From: Thalassovita aquimarina
Lineage (GTDB): Bacteria > Pseudomonadota > Alphaproteobacteria > Rhodobacterales > Rhodobacteraceae
Reading direction: 5' to 3'
NCBI RefSeq assembly: GCF_018219815.1
Contig: NZ_JADMKU010000002.1
Location: forward strand, 287,434-351,433
Length of the DNA stretch: 64,000 nucleotides
The notes under the pieces were generated by a model that saw only the letters and a program-made list of their open reading frames with translations, was not told the DNA's origin and did no database searches. The position numbers were made by a program, and so were the translations under genes. Positions within the stretch are counted from its first letter, which is position 1. Every line of letters starts with the position of its first letter. Below, one piece after another: positions 7,848 to 16,545 of this stretch.

Positions 7848-8771
7848 ATGCTAGAACTAGGTTCCACCCCGCCCGCCGCCGATCTGATCAAGGACGTGAC
7901 CGAGGCCAATTTTATGGCCGATGTCGTCGAAGCTTCGCAGGAAGTGCCCGTCATCGTCGATTTCTGGGCCCCGTGGTGCGGCCCGTGCAAGACGCTGGGC
8001 CCGATGCTGGAAGAGGCCGTGACCAAGGCCAAGGGCGCCGTGAAGATGGCCAAGGTCGATGTCGACCAGAACCAGATGCTGGCGCAGGCCTTGGCGCAGC
8101 AGGGACTGCCGCTGCAATCGATCCCGACCGTCGTGGCCTTCGTCAAGGGCCGCCCCACCGACATGTTCCAGGGCGCCGTTCCGGTCTCCGAAATCGACGC
8201 CTTCATAAAGCGCGCCATTGAGGCGGGCGGCGGTGAAGCCGGCGGCGGATTGGAAGAAGCTTTGGCCGCGGCCGAGGAAATGCTGGCCGAGGGCGCGGTG
8301 GCCGATGCCGCCCAGACCTTCGCCGCCATCGCCGAGGAAGACCCGCAAAACGCCGCCGCTTTCGGCGGGCTGGCGCGCTGCCATGTCGCGATGGGCGAAC
8401 TGGACCAGGCCGAAGCGGTGCTGAACGGCGTTCCCGCCGAAATTTCAGACGCCGCCCCGATCGAAGCCGCCCATGCACAGCTGGAACTGGCGCGGCAGGC
8501 CGCGAATTCCGGCCCGTTGGACGAATTGAAAGCGGCGATCGAGGCCGATCCGGGCAACCTTGAGGCGCGGTTCGAACTGGCGCAGGCGCTGCATGCCGCC
8601 GGTCAGGTCGAGGAAGCGGTCAATGAATTGCTGGAACTGTTCCGCCGCGACCGCGAATGGAACGACGGCGCGGCCAAGCAGCAGTTGTTCACCATTTTCG
8701 ATGCTCTCAAGCCGAACGACCCGATCGTTCTCAATGGCCGTCGCAAACTCAGCTCGATGATATTTGCCTGA
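7848..8771 (+). CDS. cnoX: Thioredoxin-TPR co-chaperone CnoX (YbbN)
   Basis: A 307-aa cytoplasmic protein with an N-terminal thioredoxin domain (residues ~12-120, active site WCGPC) and a C-terminal tetratricopeptide-like half rich in Ala, Glu and Leu (about 130-300). This is the CnoX/YbbN architecture, a chaperedoxin that protects proteins from oxidative aggregation and passes clients to GroEL. The full CXXC motif means it could be redox active, unlike E. coli YbbN where it is SXXC. It begins a run with the Lon-N-domain and Trm112 genes, with 15 bases to the next start. Confidence 0.9.
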   Translation: MLELGSTPPAADLIKDVTEANFMADVVEASQEVPVIVDFWAPWCGPCKTLGPMLEEAVTKAKGAVKMAKVDVDQNQMLAQALAQQGLPLQSIPTVVAFVKGRPTDMFQGAVPVSEIDAFIKRAIEAGGGEAGGGLEEALAAAEEMLAEGAVADAAQTFAAIAEEDPQNAAAFGGLARCHVAMGELDQAEAVLNGVPAEISDAAPIEAAHAQLELARQAANSGPLDELKAAIEADPGNLEARFELAQALHAAGQVEEAVNELLELFRRDREWNDGAAKQQLFTIFDALKPNDPIVLNGRRKLSSMIFA

Positions 8772-8786
8772 CCGTCGGTTCGGGCT

Positions 8787-9443
8787 ATGTCCTCGCCCAT
8801 GACTAGACCGACCCAGCTGCCGGATACGATACCGGTTTTCCCCCTGCCCGGGGCGTTGCTTTTGCCCCGGGCACGGTTGCCGCTGCACATTTTCGAACCG
8901 CGTTACCTTGCGATGCTGGACGACGCGCTGAAAACGCCGGAGCGGCTGATCGGGATGGTGCAGCCCTGCCTGACGCCGGGCTGTCACAGCGCTCAGTTGC
9001 ATCACATCGGCAGCGCCGGTCGGATCACCCAGTTTTCGGAAACCGAAGACGGGCGCTACATGATCACGCTGACTGGCATTTCGCGGTTCCGCATCCGTAA
9101 CGAGGTCGAGGGTTTCACCCCCTACCGGCGCTGCGCAGTGTCGTGGGCGGGCTTCGAAAAGGATCAGGGCGCGGAAGAACACGATGCCGGCCTCAACCGA
9201 CCCGCCTTCATGGAACTGTTGTCGCGATTCTTCAGGCTGCGCGGGCTCGATACCGATTGGGACAGCATGGCCGATGCCGATGACGAACTGCTGATCAATT
9301 CGCTGTCGATGATGCTGGATTTCGCGCCCGAGGACAAACAGGCCCTGTTGGAGGCGCCTTGCCTTGCCACTCGGCGCGAAACGCTTGTCACCCTGATCGA
9401 ATTTGCGCTACGCGGGGGTGAAGACGAGGAAAAGCTGCAATGA
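8787..9443 (+). CDS. Lon N-terminal (substrate-binding) domain protein
   Basis: A 218-aa protein made only of the LON substrate-binding (PUA-like) domain, without ATPase or protease parts. Signature residues: [12 protein letters not shown] at about 14-25, [18 protein letters not shown] after it, and [18 protein letters not shown] near the middle. Stand-alone Lon-N proteins are common in alphaproteobacteria next to Trm112 or CnoX genes; their role is poorly known. A second in-frame ATG at 8799 is an alternative start. The stop overlaps the Trm112 gene by four bases (ATGA), so translation is probably coupled. Confidence 0.85.
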   Translation: MSSPMTRPTQLPDTIPVFPLPGALLLPRARLPLHIFEPRYLAMLDDALKTPERLIGMVQPCLTPGCHSAQLHHIGSAGRITQFSETEDGRYMITLTGISRFRIRNEVEGFTPYRRCAVSWAGFEKDQGAEEHDAGLNRPAFMELLSRFFRLRGLDTDWDSMADADDELLINSLSMMLDFAPEDKQALLEAPCLATRRETLVTLIEFALRGGEDEEKLQ

Positions 9444-9622
9444 CCGATACACCGCCCTTCGACCGCCACATGCTGGAAGCGCTGATCTGCCCGGTCACCC
9501 ATGGCCCGCTGGAATACGACGCCGAGGCGCAGGAACTGATTTCGAAATCGGCCAAGCTGGCTTTCCCGATCCGCAACGGCATCCCGATCATGCTGGTCGA
9601 CGAGGCGCGCAAGCTGGACTGA
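9440..9622 (+). CDS. Trm112 family small protein
   Basis: A 60-aa protein of the Trm112/YcaR family ([29 protein letters not shown]). In eukaryotes and archaea Trm112 activates methyltransferases; bacterial members are small stabilising partners with unclear targets. One zinc-type cysteine (ICP) remains, the usual CP..G arrangement of the bacterial form. Its ATG overlaps the preceding stop by four bases, so it is the third gene of a cnoX operon. The ~190 bases that follow carry no gene; they hold a GCGCCAG/CTGGCGC stem (9730-9757) that may end the convergent unit. Confidence 0.9.
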   Translation: MTDTPPFDRHMLEALICPVTHGPLEYDAEAQELISKSAKLAFPIRNGIPIMLVDEARKLD

Positions 9623-9812
9623 GCCGGGTCGGCGCCAGTCCGCGGGGTGGCGCTGCGCAGCCTTGAGCATGGCAGTTTATACCAGCCAAGTCCGAGCTTC
9701 CTCTAAATCGCAAAGCATACCTCACCAAAGCGCCAGCCCGTTCGGGCGGACTGGCGCGGGCCCGGCGGCCTGACGGCCTTGTTCCGGGCCGCGACTCCCT
9801 TCAAAAGCTCGC

Positions 9813-10235
9813 TTACCGGCCCAACAACGCCAGCGTCCTTTCGCAACGCTGCCCGCCGTAAAACGCATCCAGCACCCGGCCGAACACCGGATCGGCATCG
9901 GGCAATTCGGCGAACAGGGTGGCCGAACTGCGCAGCTTCATCCCGTCGATCCCGCCCAGGATGTCCTCGGCCGGTTGGCCCGCATGGGTCAGCATCAGCC
10001 CCATCATGTGGATCAGCCGCGGCCCCAGCACCGGATGGGCCAGGTAATCCGCGGCCTCCTGCAGGTCCGCGATGCCGTAAAGATGGGCGAAGTTCGACCG
10101 GCCCAGCCCGCGCAATTGCGGGAAAACGTACCACATCCAGTGCGACAGTTTCCGCCCCTGCGCGATTTCGCGTTCCGCATCGGTATAATTGCGTTCCTGC
10201 GCCAGCACGAAACGATCCAGGCTTTCCTGTTTCAT
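9813..10235 (-). CDS. DUF1810 family protein
   Basis: A 140-aa protein of the DUF1810 family, of unknown function. The characteristic motif HWMWYVFPQLRGLG lies at residues 31-44, and LGPRLIHM and FCGG-type C-terminal residues (DAFYGGQ) also fit. Structures of relatives are all-helical; no catalytic residues are established. It begins with a four-base ATGA overlap with the stop of the VOC gene upstream on the minus strand, so the two form an operon. Confidence 0.9.
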   Translation of the reverse strand: MKQESLDRFVLAQERNYTDAEREIAQGRKLSHWMWYVFPQLRGLGRSNFAHLYGIADLQEAADYLAHPVLGPRLIHMMGLMLTHAGQPAEDILGGIDGMKLRSSATLFAELPDADPVFGRVLDAFYGGQRCERTLALLGR

Positions 10236-10675
10236 GACGCGTCCCGCTCCTCCTGGCTCAGCACCCGGCTCGGCACCCAAGCATAACCGTTGTCGCACAG
10301 GATCACCGCTTCGCGCAGCCCGTGCGGTTTGTTCGCCGGGGCCTGCAACACCATCGCCGCCGCCGCCGCGGCCCGGTCCGCGGCCTTGTCGGGATCGGTA
10401 TTGAACAGGCGGATTTCGATCCCCGCCCCGCGCGGCGGGTTTTCCGGCAGCAGGGTCAACAGCGGATGGTCGGCAAAGGTGCCGTCGCTGTGCAGTTGCA
10501 ACAATTGACCCTGATAGGGAACGATGGCGAAATCCGCCGATACCCGGTGCGCTTCGATGCCGAACACGTTGCGCAGGAACGCCACCTCGGCCGGCACGTC
10601 GCGGACCAGAAGGTTCAATCCGATCCCCGTCAGGGACGCCCCGAAATCTGCGGCCGATACCGTTTCGAAATCCAT
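10232..10675 (-). CDS. VOC (glyoxalase/dioxygenase) family protein
   Basis: A 147-aa protein with the vicinal-oxygen-chelate fold: paired beta-alpha-beta-beta-beta modules shown by IGLNLLVRDVPAEVAFLRNVFG at the start and GIEIRLFNTDP further on. Family members are metal-dependent lyases, isomerases, dioxygenases or antibiotic-binding proteins. The substrate cannot be read from the sequence, and several usual metal ligands are not obvious, so it may only bind a ligand. It is first in a two-gene unit with the DUF1810 gene and faces amn divergently. Confidence 0.75.
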   Translation of the reverse strand: MDFETVSAADFGASLTGIGLNLLVRDVPAEVAFLRNVFGIEAHRVSADFAIVPYQGQLLQLHSDGTFADHPLLTLLPENPPRGAGIEIRLFNTDPDKAADRAAAAAAMVLQAPANKPHGLREAVILCDNGYAWVPSRVLSQEERDAS

Positions 10676-10762
10676 TGCAACCCCTTGATCATTTTCCCGT
10701 TACAGGAATGGTTGAACCTGCCCGGGACCCGTGTCAACGTCAGCGGAAAACAGGATCACGCG

Positions 10763-12247
10763 ATGACTCCCAGCAAGCCCGACCTCAGGATCGAAACGCC
10801 GCAACTGGCCGAAGCGGAAGCGTTCGACGACGCCACCGCCGCCGTGGCCCGGCTGGAGGAGCTTTACGACGGTGCGATCGAATTCCTGTGCCGCAATTTC
10901 CGCGCAGCGATGGCAAGCGGCAGCGCCGATTGCCGCTATCGCGCCTTTTACCCCGAAATCCGCATCACCACGACCTCCTTCGCCAAGGTCGACAGCAGGT
11001 TGAGCTTCGGCCACGTGTCCGAACCCGGCACCTTCGCCGCCACGATCACCCGGCCCGACCTGTTCCGCAATTACCTGCGCCAGCAGATCGGGTTGCTGCT
11101 TGAAAACCACGGCGTGCCGGTGGTGATCGGGATCAGCGACACGCCGATGCCGGTGCATTTCGCGGTGGCCAACGAAACCGACATGACGGTGCCGCAGGAA
11201 GGGGCGGGCGATTTCATCCTGCGCGACGTGTTCGACGTGCCCGACCTCAGCACCACCAACGACGACATCGTCAACGGCACCTATCAGATTCCCGCCGACG
11301 GCACCGCGCCGCTGGCACCGTTCACCGCGCAGCGGGTGGATTATTCGCTGGCCCGGCTGTCGCATTACACCGCCACCGATCCGGTGCACTTCCAGAACCA
11401 CGTGTTGTTCACCAACTACCAGTTCTACGTTTCCGAATTCGAAGCCTTCGCGCGCGACATGCTGGCCGATCCGGACAGCGGCTATACCTCGTTCGTGGTG
11501 ACAGGGAATGCCGAAATTACCGCCCCCGATCAGGAATTGCCGCGCACCTTCAAGATGCCGCAGATGCCGGCCTATCACCTGAAACGCGCCGACGGGTCGG
11601 GGATCACGCTGGTCAATATCGGGGTCGGACCATCGAACGCCAAGACCGCGACCGACCATATCGCGGTGCTGCGGCCGCATGCCTGGATCATGGTCGGCCA
11701 TTGCGCCGGGCTGCGCGCCAGCCAGTCGTTGGGCGATTTCGTTCTGGCCCATGCCTACCTGCGCGAAGACAAGGTTCTGGACGACGACCTGCCGGTCTGG
11801 GTGCCGGTGCCGGCGCTGGCGGAAATTCAGATCGCGCTGGAACAGGCGGTAGCGACGGAAACCCAGCTGGAAGGCTATGACCTGAAACGGGTGATGCGCA
11901 CCGGCACGGTGGCCAGCCTCGACAACCGGAACTGGGAATTGCGCGATACATCCGGCCCCGTACAGCGGCTCAGCCAATCGCGCGCGGTGGCGCTGGACAT
12001 GGAAAGCGCAACCATCGCCGCTAACGGGTTCCGGTTCCGCGTGCCCTATGGCACGCTGCTTTGCGTCAGCGACAAACCGCTGCATGGCGAACTGAAACTG
12101 CCCGGCATGGCCAGCGATTTCTATAAAACACAGGTTTCGCGCCATTTGCTGATTGGCATCCGGGCGATGGAACGGCTAAGAAAGATGCCATTGGAACGCA
12201 TTCACAGCCGGAAATTGCGGAGTTTTGACGAGACCGCGTTCCTTTGA
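10763..12247 (+). CDS. amn: AMP nucleosidase
   Basis: A 494-aa enzyme (E. coli Amn is 484) that hydrolyses AMP to adenine and ribose 5-phosphate, adjusting adenylate pools. An N-terminal regulatory domain (about 1-190) is followed by a phosphorylase-type catalytic domain with NIGVGPSNAKTATDHIAVLRPHA-like residues (about 285-310), GHCAGLR, and the late DMESATIAANG motif that binds ribose. The ATG at 10763 follows a weak ribosome binding sequence and starts the conserved N-terminus. It is monocistronic. Confidence 0.95.
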   Translation: MTPSKPDLRIETPQLAEAEAFDDATAAVARLEELYDGAIEFLCRNFRAAMASGSADCRYRAFYPEIRITTTSFAKVDSRLSFGHVSEPGTFAATITRPDLFRNYLRQQIGLLLENHGVPVVIGISDTPMPVHFAVANETDMTVPQEGAGDFILRDVFDVPDLSTTNDDIVNGTYQIPADGTAPLAPFTAQRVDYSLARLSHYTATDPVHFQNHVLFTNYQFYVSEFEAFARDMLADPDSGYTSFVVTGNAEITAPDQELPRTFKMPQMPAYHLKRADGSGITLVNIGVGPSNAKTATDHIAVLRPHAWIMVGHCAGLRASQSLGDFVLAHAYLREDKVLDDDLPVWVPVPALAEIQIALEQAVATETQLEGYDLKRVMRTGTVASLDNRNWELRDTSGPVQRLSQSRAVALDMESATIAANGFRFRVPYGTLLCVSDKPLHGELKLPGMASDFYKTQVSRHLLIGIRAMERLRKMPLERIHSRKLRSFDETAFL

Positions 12248-12377
12248 TCACATAAAATCGATTTTTTTGCTTGTTTTGCCCTTGTAGCAGGCCACAATTC
12301 GTTGTGTTTATACGCGACATACAGTTAAATACGCGCAATGAGGCCCAAATAATCGGGCATGTTAAGGAGACCAAAAA

Positions 12378-12665
12378 ATGGCAAAACCGATGACCAAGAC
12401 CCAGCTTGTTGCTGCTCTGGCTGAGGAAATGGGAGCCGAGAAGAAAACCGCAACCGCGGCACTCGACGCCATCGTATCGATCATCACCAAGGAAGTTTCG
12501 GCCGGCGGCGCAGTGACCCTGCCCGGCATCGGCAAGATCTACTGCCGTGAGCGCCCCGAGCGCATGGTGCGCAACCCCGCCACCGGTGAACAGATCAAGA
12601 AAGACGCCGACAAGGTGGTCAAGATGACCATCGCCAAGGCGCTGAAAGACAGCGTGAACGGCTGA
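12378..12665 (+). CDS. HU-family DNA-binding protein
   Basis: A 95-aa histone-like protein. It shows the HU/IHF fold: helical N-terminus (MTKTQLVAALAEEMG), the hinge VTLPGIGKI, and the arm with RNPATGEQI and the conserved Pro that intercalates DNA. HU compacts the nucleoid and assists repair and replication. An AAGGAGA ribosome binding site lies just upstream of ATG 12378. The 130 bases before it are AT-rich and carry the promoter. The arm has an unusual CRERPERMV stretch containing a cysteine. A strong terminator follows. Confidence 0.9.
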   Translation: MAKPMTKTQLVAALAEEMGAEKKTATAALDAIVSIITKEVSAGGAVTLPGIGKIYCRERPERMVRNPATGEQIKKDADKVVKMTIAKALKDSVNG

Positions 12666-12689
12666 TCTTGCATCTTCTTGAAGTTTCGG

Positions 12690-12720
12690 AAAGGGTCGCC
12701 TTCGGGCGGCCCTTTTCTTT
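12690..12720 (+). terminator. Rho-independent terminator of the HU gene
   Basis: Stem AAAGGGTCGCC (12690-12700) with GGCGGCCCTTT (12705-12715), one G-T pair, a TTCG tetraloop, then TTTTCTTTT-like T-rich sequence. It ends 25 bases after the HU stop. Confidence 0.9.
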
Positions 12721-12753
12721 TGGGCCGATGCAAACAAGGGATGGGATCCGGGG

Positions 12754-13629
12754 ATGAATTTACGCGCCATAGCGATGGGGCTGGGCTTTGCCCTGATGTG
12801 GTCTTCAGCCTTCACCTCGGCGCGGGTGATCGTCACCTACGCGCCGCCGATGGCCTCATTGTCGCTGCGCTTCCTTGTGTCGGGGCTGCTGGGCATCGGC
12901 ATCGCCCTGGCGCTCGGACAGACGTTCCGGCTGACCCGGGCGCAATGGCGCGCCACCATCGTCTTCGGCATCTGCCAGAACGCGCTTTACCTCGGGCTGA
13001 ATTTCATCGCGATGCAGACGGTCGAGGCATCGCTAGCCTCGATCATCGCATCCACCATGCCGCTGATGGTGGCGCTGGCCGGCTGGGTGGTGTTCCGCGA
13101 CAGGCTGCCGATTCTTGGCATCGTGGGGCTGGTTCTTGGCGTTCTCGGCGTGATGCTGATCATGGGCGCGCGGATCGAGGACGGGGTCGACCGTTATGGT
13201 GTGGGCCTGTGCTTCATTGCCGCCGCGGCGTTGACCGTGGCCACCTTGTCGGTGCGCGGCGCCTCCTCGGGGGGCAACGTGATGATGATCGTCGGGCTGC
13301 AGATGCTTGTCGGATCGGTCTGCCTCGCGGTGACGGCAGCGCTGTTCGAACCGATGCATCTGGAAATGAGCTGGCAACTGGTCGTGGCCTTCATCTATAC
13401 CACGCTGGTGCCCGGGCTGGCCGCGACATGGGTCTGGTTCACGCTGGTCAACCAGATCGGCGCGGTGAAGGCCGCCACCTTCCACTTCCTCAACCCGTTC
13501 TTCGGCGTCGCCATCGCGGCGGCGCTGCTGGGCGAAAGCCTTGGGGTTCTCGACGTGATCGGCGTGGCGGTGATCGCGGCGGGTATCCTGGCGGTCCAGC
13601 TTTCGAAACAGAAACCCACGGCGACGTGA
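12754..13629 (+). CDS. DMT-superfamily EamA transporter
   Basis: A 291-aa inner-membrane protein with ten predicted helices in two EamA repeats (roughly 5-140 and 150-285). The start MWSSAFTSARVIVTY and the second-repeat tail FHFLNPFFGVAIAAALLGE are typical of RhaT/EamA permeases, which export amino acids or other metabolites. The substrate is unknown. The ATG at 12754 lies 34 bases past the HU terminator, so it has its own promoter. It is followed by the CcdA-like gene on the same strand after 57 bases. Confidence 0.85.
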   Translation: MNLRAIAMGLGFALMWSSAFTSARVIVTYAPPMASLSLRFLVSGLLGIGIALALGQTFRLTRAQWRATIVFGICQNALYLGLNFIAMQTVEASLASIIASTMPLMVALAGWVVFRDRLPILGIVGLVLGVLGVMLIMGARIEDGVDRYGVGLCFIAAAALTVATLSVRGASSGGNVMMIVGLQMLVGSVCLAVTAALFEPMHLEMSWQLVVAFIYTTLVPGLAATWVWFTLVNQIGAVKAATFHFLNPFFGVAIAAALLGESLGVLDVIGVAVIAAGILAVQLSKQKPTAT

Positions 13630-13686
13630 TCCCGCGTCAGGGCTTTGTTGGGTGACAGCACGGCACGGGTACCGCACTCTGCTGTC

Positions 13687-14400
13687 ATGGAATTGCTGTT
13701 CGGATATCTCGCCGGTCTTCTGACGCTGATCAATCCCTGCGTGCTGCCGGTGCTGCCCATCGTTCTGACCGGGGCATTGCAGGCGCACCGGCTTGGGCCG
13801 GTCGCCTTGGCGGCGGGGATGAGCCTGTCTTTCGTGACGCTTGGCCTGCTGGTGACCGCCTTCGGCTTTGCCCTTGGCATCGATGAACAGATGCTGGCGC
13901 AGGGGGGCGCGATCCTGATGCTGGGCTTCGGCCTGATCCTTCTGGTGCCGCGGTTCAGCATCGCGTTTTCCACCGCAACCGCGGGATTTTCCCACCGTAC
14001 CGATGCGCGGATGGATGGGCTGGATCAGGACCACCTGGCCGGGCAGTTCCTGGGCGGGCTGCTGCTGGGCGCGGTGTGGAGCCCCTGTATCGGCCCCACC
14101 CTGGGCGGTGCGATATCGCTGGCGGCGCAAGGCACCAATCTGGGCTGGGCGGCGACAATCATGGCAAGTTTCGCGCTTGGCGTTTCCACGATCATCTTCG
14201 CACTTGGCTATGGGGCCCGCGGCCTGCTGATCCGGCATAAAACAGTGATGCGAACGCTGTCCGAACGGGCGCGACCGCTGATGGGGGCGATTTTCATCCT
14301 CGTCGGAATCGCCATCCTGTTCCGCCTGCACCACGTGATCGAGGCCTGGGCGGTTCAGGCATTGCCGGGCTGGTTGCAGGACTTTTCGGTACGCTATTAA
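13687..14400 (+). CDS. CcdA/DsbD-type membrane thiol transporter
   Basis: A 237-aa polytopic protein of the CcdA family, which carries electrons from cytoplasmic thioredoxin across the inner membrane to periplasmic thiol proteins. Six membrane helices are visible. Each half has a conserved cysteine: NPCVLPVLP near residue 17 and SPCIGPTLGG near residue 135, the redox pair of CcdA. It precedes a secreted thioredoxin-like gene by 14 bases, the likely electron acceptor. The pair would serve periplasmic disulfide reduction, for example in cytochrome c assembly or oxidative repair. Confidence 0.85.
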   Translation: MELLFGYLAGLLTLINPCVLPVLPIVLTGALQAHRLGPVALAAGMSLSFVTLGLLVTAFGFALGIDEQMLAQGGAILMLGFGLILLVPRFSIAFSTATAGFSHRTDARMDGLDQDHLAGQFLGGLLLGAVWSPCIGPTLGGAISLAAQGTNLGWAATIMASFALGVSTIIFALGYGARGLLIRHKTVMRTLSERARPLMGAIFILVGIAILFRLHHVIEAWAVQALPGWLQDFSVRY

Positions 14401-14414
14401 GGAAAGGAACCGAT

Positions 14415-14831
14415 ATGAAACGCCGTGACTTCATCGCGCTTGGAGCCGCCGGGCTGGGAATGCTGGGGCGCCCCGCCATGGCGGACCCACTCAACTATTC
14501 CGAGAGCCTGCTGCAGAAACATCTGGCGGCGGGCGATACCGTTTTTCTGGATTTCAAGGCCAGCTGGTGCGGAACCTGCGCCGCGCAGGATCGGGTTCTG
14601 AAACAACTGAAAGCGGCCAATCCCGCCTATGAGGCCAATATCACCTTCATCGATGTCGACTGGGACGAATACGGGAAATCAGATCTGGTCAAACGCATGC
14701 GCATCCCGCGCCGGTCGACCCTCGTGGTGCTGAAGGGCGATCAGGAGTACGGGCGGATCGTGGCACAGACCGGCGTTGACCAGATCCGGCAACTGATGGA
14801 CAGCGCCCTGGCGATCGCGACTGGCAGCTGA
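14415..14831 (+). CDS. Periplasmic thioredoxin-like protein with Tat-type signal
   Basis: A 138-aa secreted thioredoxin-fold protein. Residues 1-23 (KRRDFIALGAAGLGML then AMA) form a Tat-type signal peptide with a twin-arginine motif; cleavage after AMA is likely. The active site is WCGTC near residue 52, with the fold's cis-proline region around RIPRRSTLVV. The AAGGAAAGGA sequence upstream is a strong ribosome binding site. With the CcdA-like gene before it, it probably receives electrons in the periplasm and reduces partner proteins, as SoxW or DsbD-gamma-type proteins do. The target is unknown. Confidence 0.85.
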   Translation: MKRRDFIALGAAGLGMLGRPAMADPLNYSESLLQKHLAAGDTVFLDFKASWCGTCAAQDRVLKQLKAANPAYEANITFIDVDWDEYGKSDLVKRMRIPRRSTLVVLKGDQEYGRIVAQTGVDQIRQLMDSALAIATGS

Positions 14832-14944
14832 GACTCCGCTCCGGGGAACCGGGTGAAAGCGCCGAGCCCCCACGGGAAGGCCGGGGATGTCACCGGACGC
14901 GTGATCAGACCCGGGGCGCGGCTGTAGGCTTTAGGGACGCTGTC

Positions 14945-15889
14945 CTAGTTCAGCACCGCCAATAGCACGCTGAGCGTCACGAAGGCCCCGAAGGTCGCAC
15001 CCACCAGCGCGATCGAGGCGACGCCTTCATGACCGTAATCCAGCGCGAAGACCGTGTAGATCAGGAACATCGGCATCGCGGCGGACAGGATGACCGCCTT
15101 GTACATGTCGGCGCCAAGCGCGGGCATGCCGACCATCGGCAACAGCGCGGCCGCCAAGGCGACCAGCGCCGGATGCAGGACCAGTTTCCCGATCACGATC
15201 TGCGTCGCCAGCACCTGATTGCCCTTCAGCGGCAACCCGAAGAGAGACCCGCCGATCATGAAAAGCGCCAAGGCGCTGGCCGAGGCCGCCAGCATGTCTA
15301 GCAACCGTATTCCGGCCGGGGGAATGTCGATGCCCGAAAGCATGATCACCATGCCGGCCAGCAACCCCACGAACAGCGGCCGTTTCAGGATCGACAGCAA
15401 CAGCGCGCCCAGCATCCGCAGACGGCTTTTGTGGGTCAGATCGCGTGACGATTCCAGCAGCACCAGCCCAATCGGGATCAGCAGGAAGTTTTCCACCACG
15501 AAGTTCAGCGCCAGGATGATCCCCGCCTTGTCGGGGAACAGCAGCAGCATCACCGGATAACCGACGAAACCGGAATTGGGGCAGCTCGCCCCCATCACGC
15601 CAACGGCGCGGCGCGCCGGGCCGGTGCTTTGCAGCGTCAGGATCGCATACATCGCACCGATCGTCGCCAACCCGCCGATGGCGAAAACGGCCATATAGGA
15701 AATGTCCAGCACCTCGGCCAGATCGCGTTTGACCAGCGCCGCGCACAGCAGCGCGGGCAGTGCGATGTTCTGCACGTATTTGCCCATGATCCGCATGTCA
15801 CTTTCGGCGAACATTCCGAACCGGACCGAGGCAAAGCCAAGCGCGATGGCCGCGAAGATCGGGAAGGTGATGGACAGGATGTCTAGCAT
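14945..15889 (-). CDS. AEC-family transporter (auxin efflux carrier-like)
   Basis: A 314-aa membrane protein with about ten helices in the five-plus-five arrangement of the AEC/BASS-related permeases (MleP, MdcF type). Typical residues are the N-terminal ITFPIFAAIALGF and the P-rich crossover GASCPNSGFVGYP. Bacterial members move dicarboxylates or related anions. Substrate unknown. On the minus strand it starts seven bases before the end of the HD-domain gene, so these and aroC form an operon-like series. A ~113-base gap separates it from the convergent thioredoxin gene. Confidence 0.8.
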   Translation of the reverse strand: MLDILSITFPIFAAIALGFASVRFGMFAESDMRIMGKYVQNIALPALLCAALVKRDLAEVLDISYMAVFAIGGLATIGAMYAILTLQSTGPARRAVGVMGASCPNSGFVGYPVMLLLFPDKAGIILALNFVVENFLLIPIGLVLLESSRDLTHKSRLRMLGALLLSILKRPLFVGLLAGMVIMLSGIDIPPAGIRLLDMLAASASALALFMIGGSLFGLPLKGNQVLATQIVIGKLVLHPALVALAAALLPMVGMPALGADMYKAVILSAAMPMFLIYTVFALDYGHEGVASIALVGATFGAFVTLSVLLAVLN

Positions 15890-16545
15890 GAGGCGGTGTT
15901 CCAGTGTTGCGGCGGTTCGGTGCCGATTTCCCCGGCAAGATCGGTCAGGAAACGATGCATCACCGCCACCCGGTCCCGCGCCAGCGCACGGCCGGTGGCG
16001 GTCTGCATCCCCTCGGCCAGTCGCAGCAGCTTGACCGGCCAGTGATCCAGCGAAAAGGCGCTGTCGTCCGGATCGCGTTCGGCGGCGAAGGGATCGTCCG
16101 GATCATAGATCGGCCGGTCCAGTTGCCCCGATACGGAAAAAGCACGGGCGATGCCGATGGCGCCGATGGCATCCATCCGGTCGGCGTCGCACAGGATGCG
16201 GGCCTCAACCGTTTCAGGCTCTATTCCGGCGGAAAAGCTGTGCGCTTCGATGGCGTGGCGGGTGTTTTCGATCTCGGGCGCGGAAAATCCCAAGGCTCTC
16301 AAATGCGGCGCGGCGGCCTGCGCGGCCAGACGCGAAGCCTGCGCCCGGTCGGGCGCGTCCTTGGGCAGGTTGACCAGATCGTGCAGATAGGCCGCCGCGA
16401 TCAGGACCCGCAGGTCACCGCCCTCGGTTTCCGCGATCCGTTGACTGGTGGTCCAGACCCGGTCCAGATGCGCCAGATCATGGGCGCTGTCCTGCGCCAT
16501 GTCCCGTTCCGCGATGTTTCGCAGGGTACGGCGCAGGGTTTCCAT
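15883..16545 (-). CDS. HD-domain phosphohydrolase
   Basis: A 220-aa protein of the HD superfamily. The metal-binding pattern is visible: H near HDLAHLDRV, HD within AAYLHDLVNLP, and D in CDADRMDAIG. Relatives hydrolyse nucleotides or phosphoric anhydrides; some resemble the YedJ/YfbR-type enzymes. The precise substrate cannot be told. The chosen ATG (16545) overlaps the aroC stop by one base (TGATG); a GTG codon just before it could also serve. It overlaps the AEC transporter gene at its other end. Confidence 0.8.
   Translation of the reverse strand: METLRRTLRNIAERDMAQDSAHDLAHLDRVWTTSQRIAETEGGDLRVLIAAAYLHDLVNLPKDAPDRAQASRLAAQAAAPHLRALGFSAPEIENTRHAIEAHSFSAGIEPETVEARILCDADRMDAIGAIGIARAFSVSGQLDRPIYDPDDPFAAERDPDDSAFSLDHWPVKLLRLAEGMQTATGRALARDRVAVMHRFLTDLAGEIGTEPPQHWNTASC

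Noticed and set aside
9703..10134. Open frame on the minus strand across the DUF1810 gene
   Set aside because: It overlaps DUF1810 in another frame, has no motif, and the DUF1810 frame carries clear family residues.
14833..14940. Sequence resembling parts of a cobalamin riboswitch (GGGGAACCGGGTGAAAG...GAGCCCCC)
   Set aside because: No B12 box was found, and the stretch lies between two convergent genes, so it controls nothing downstream on its strand.
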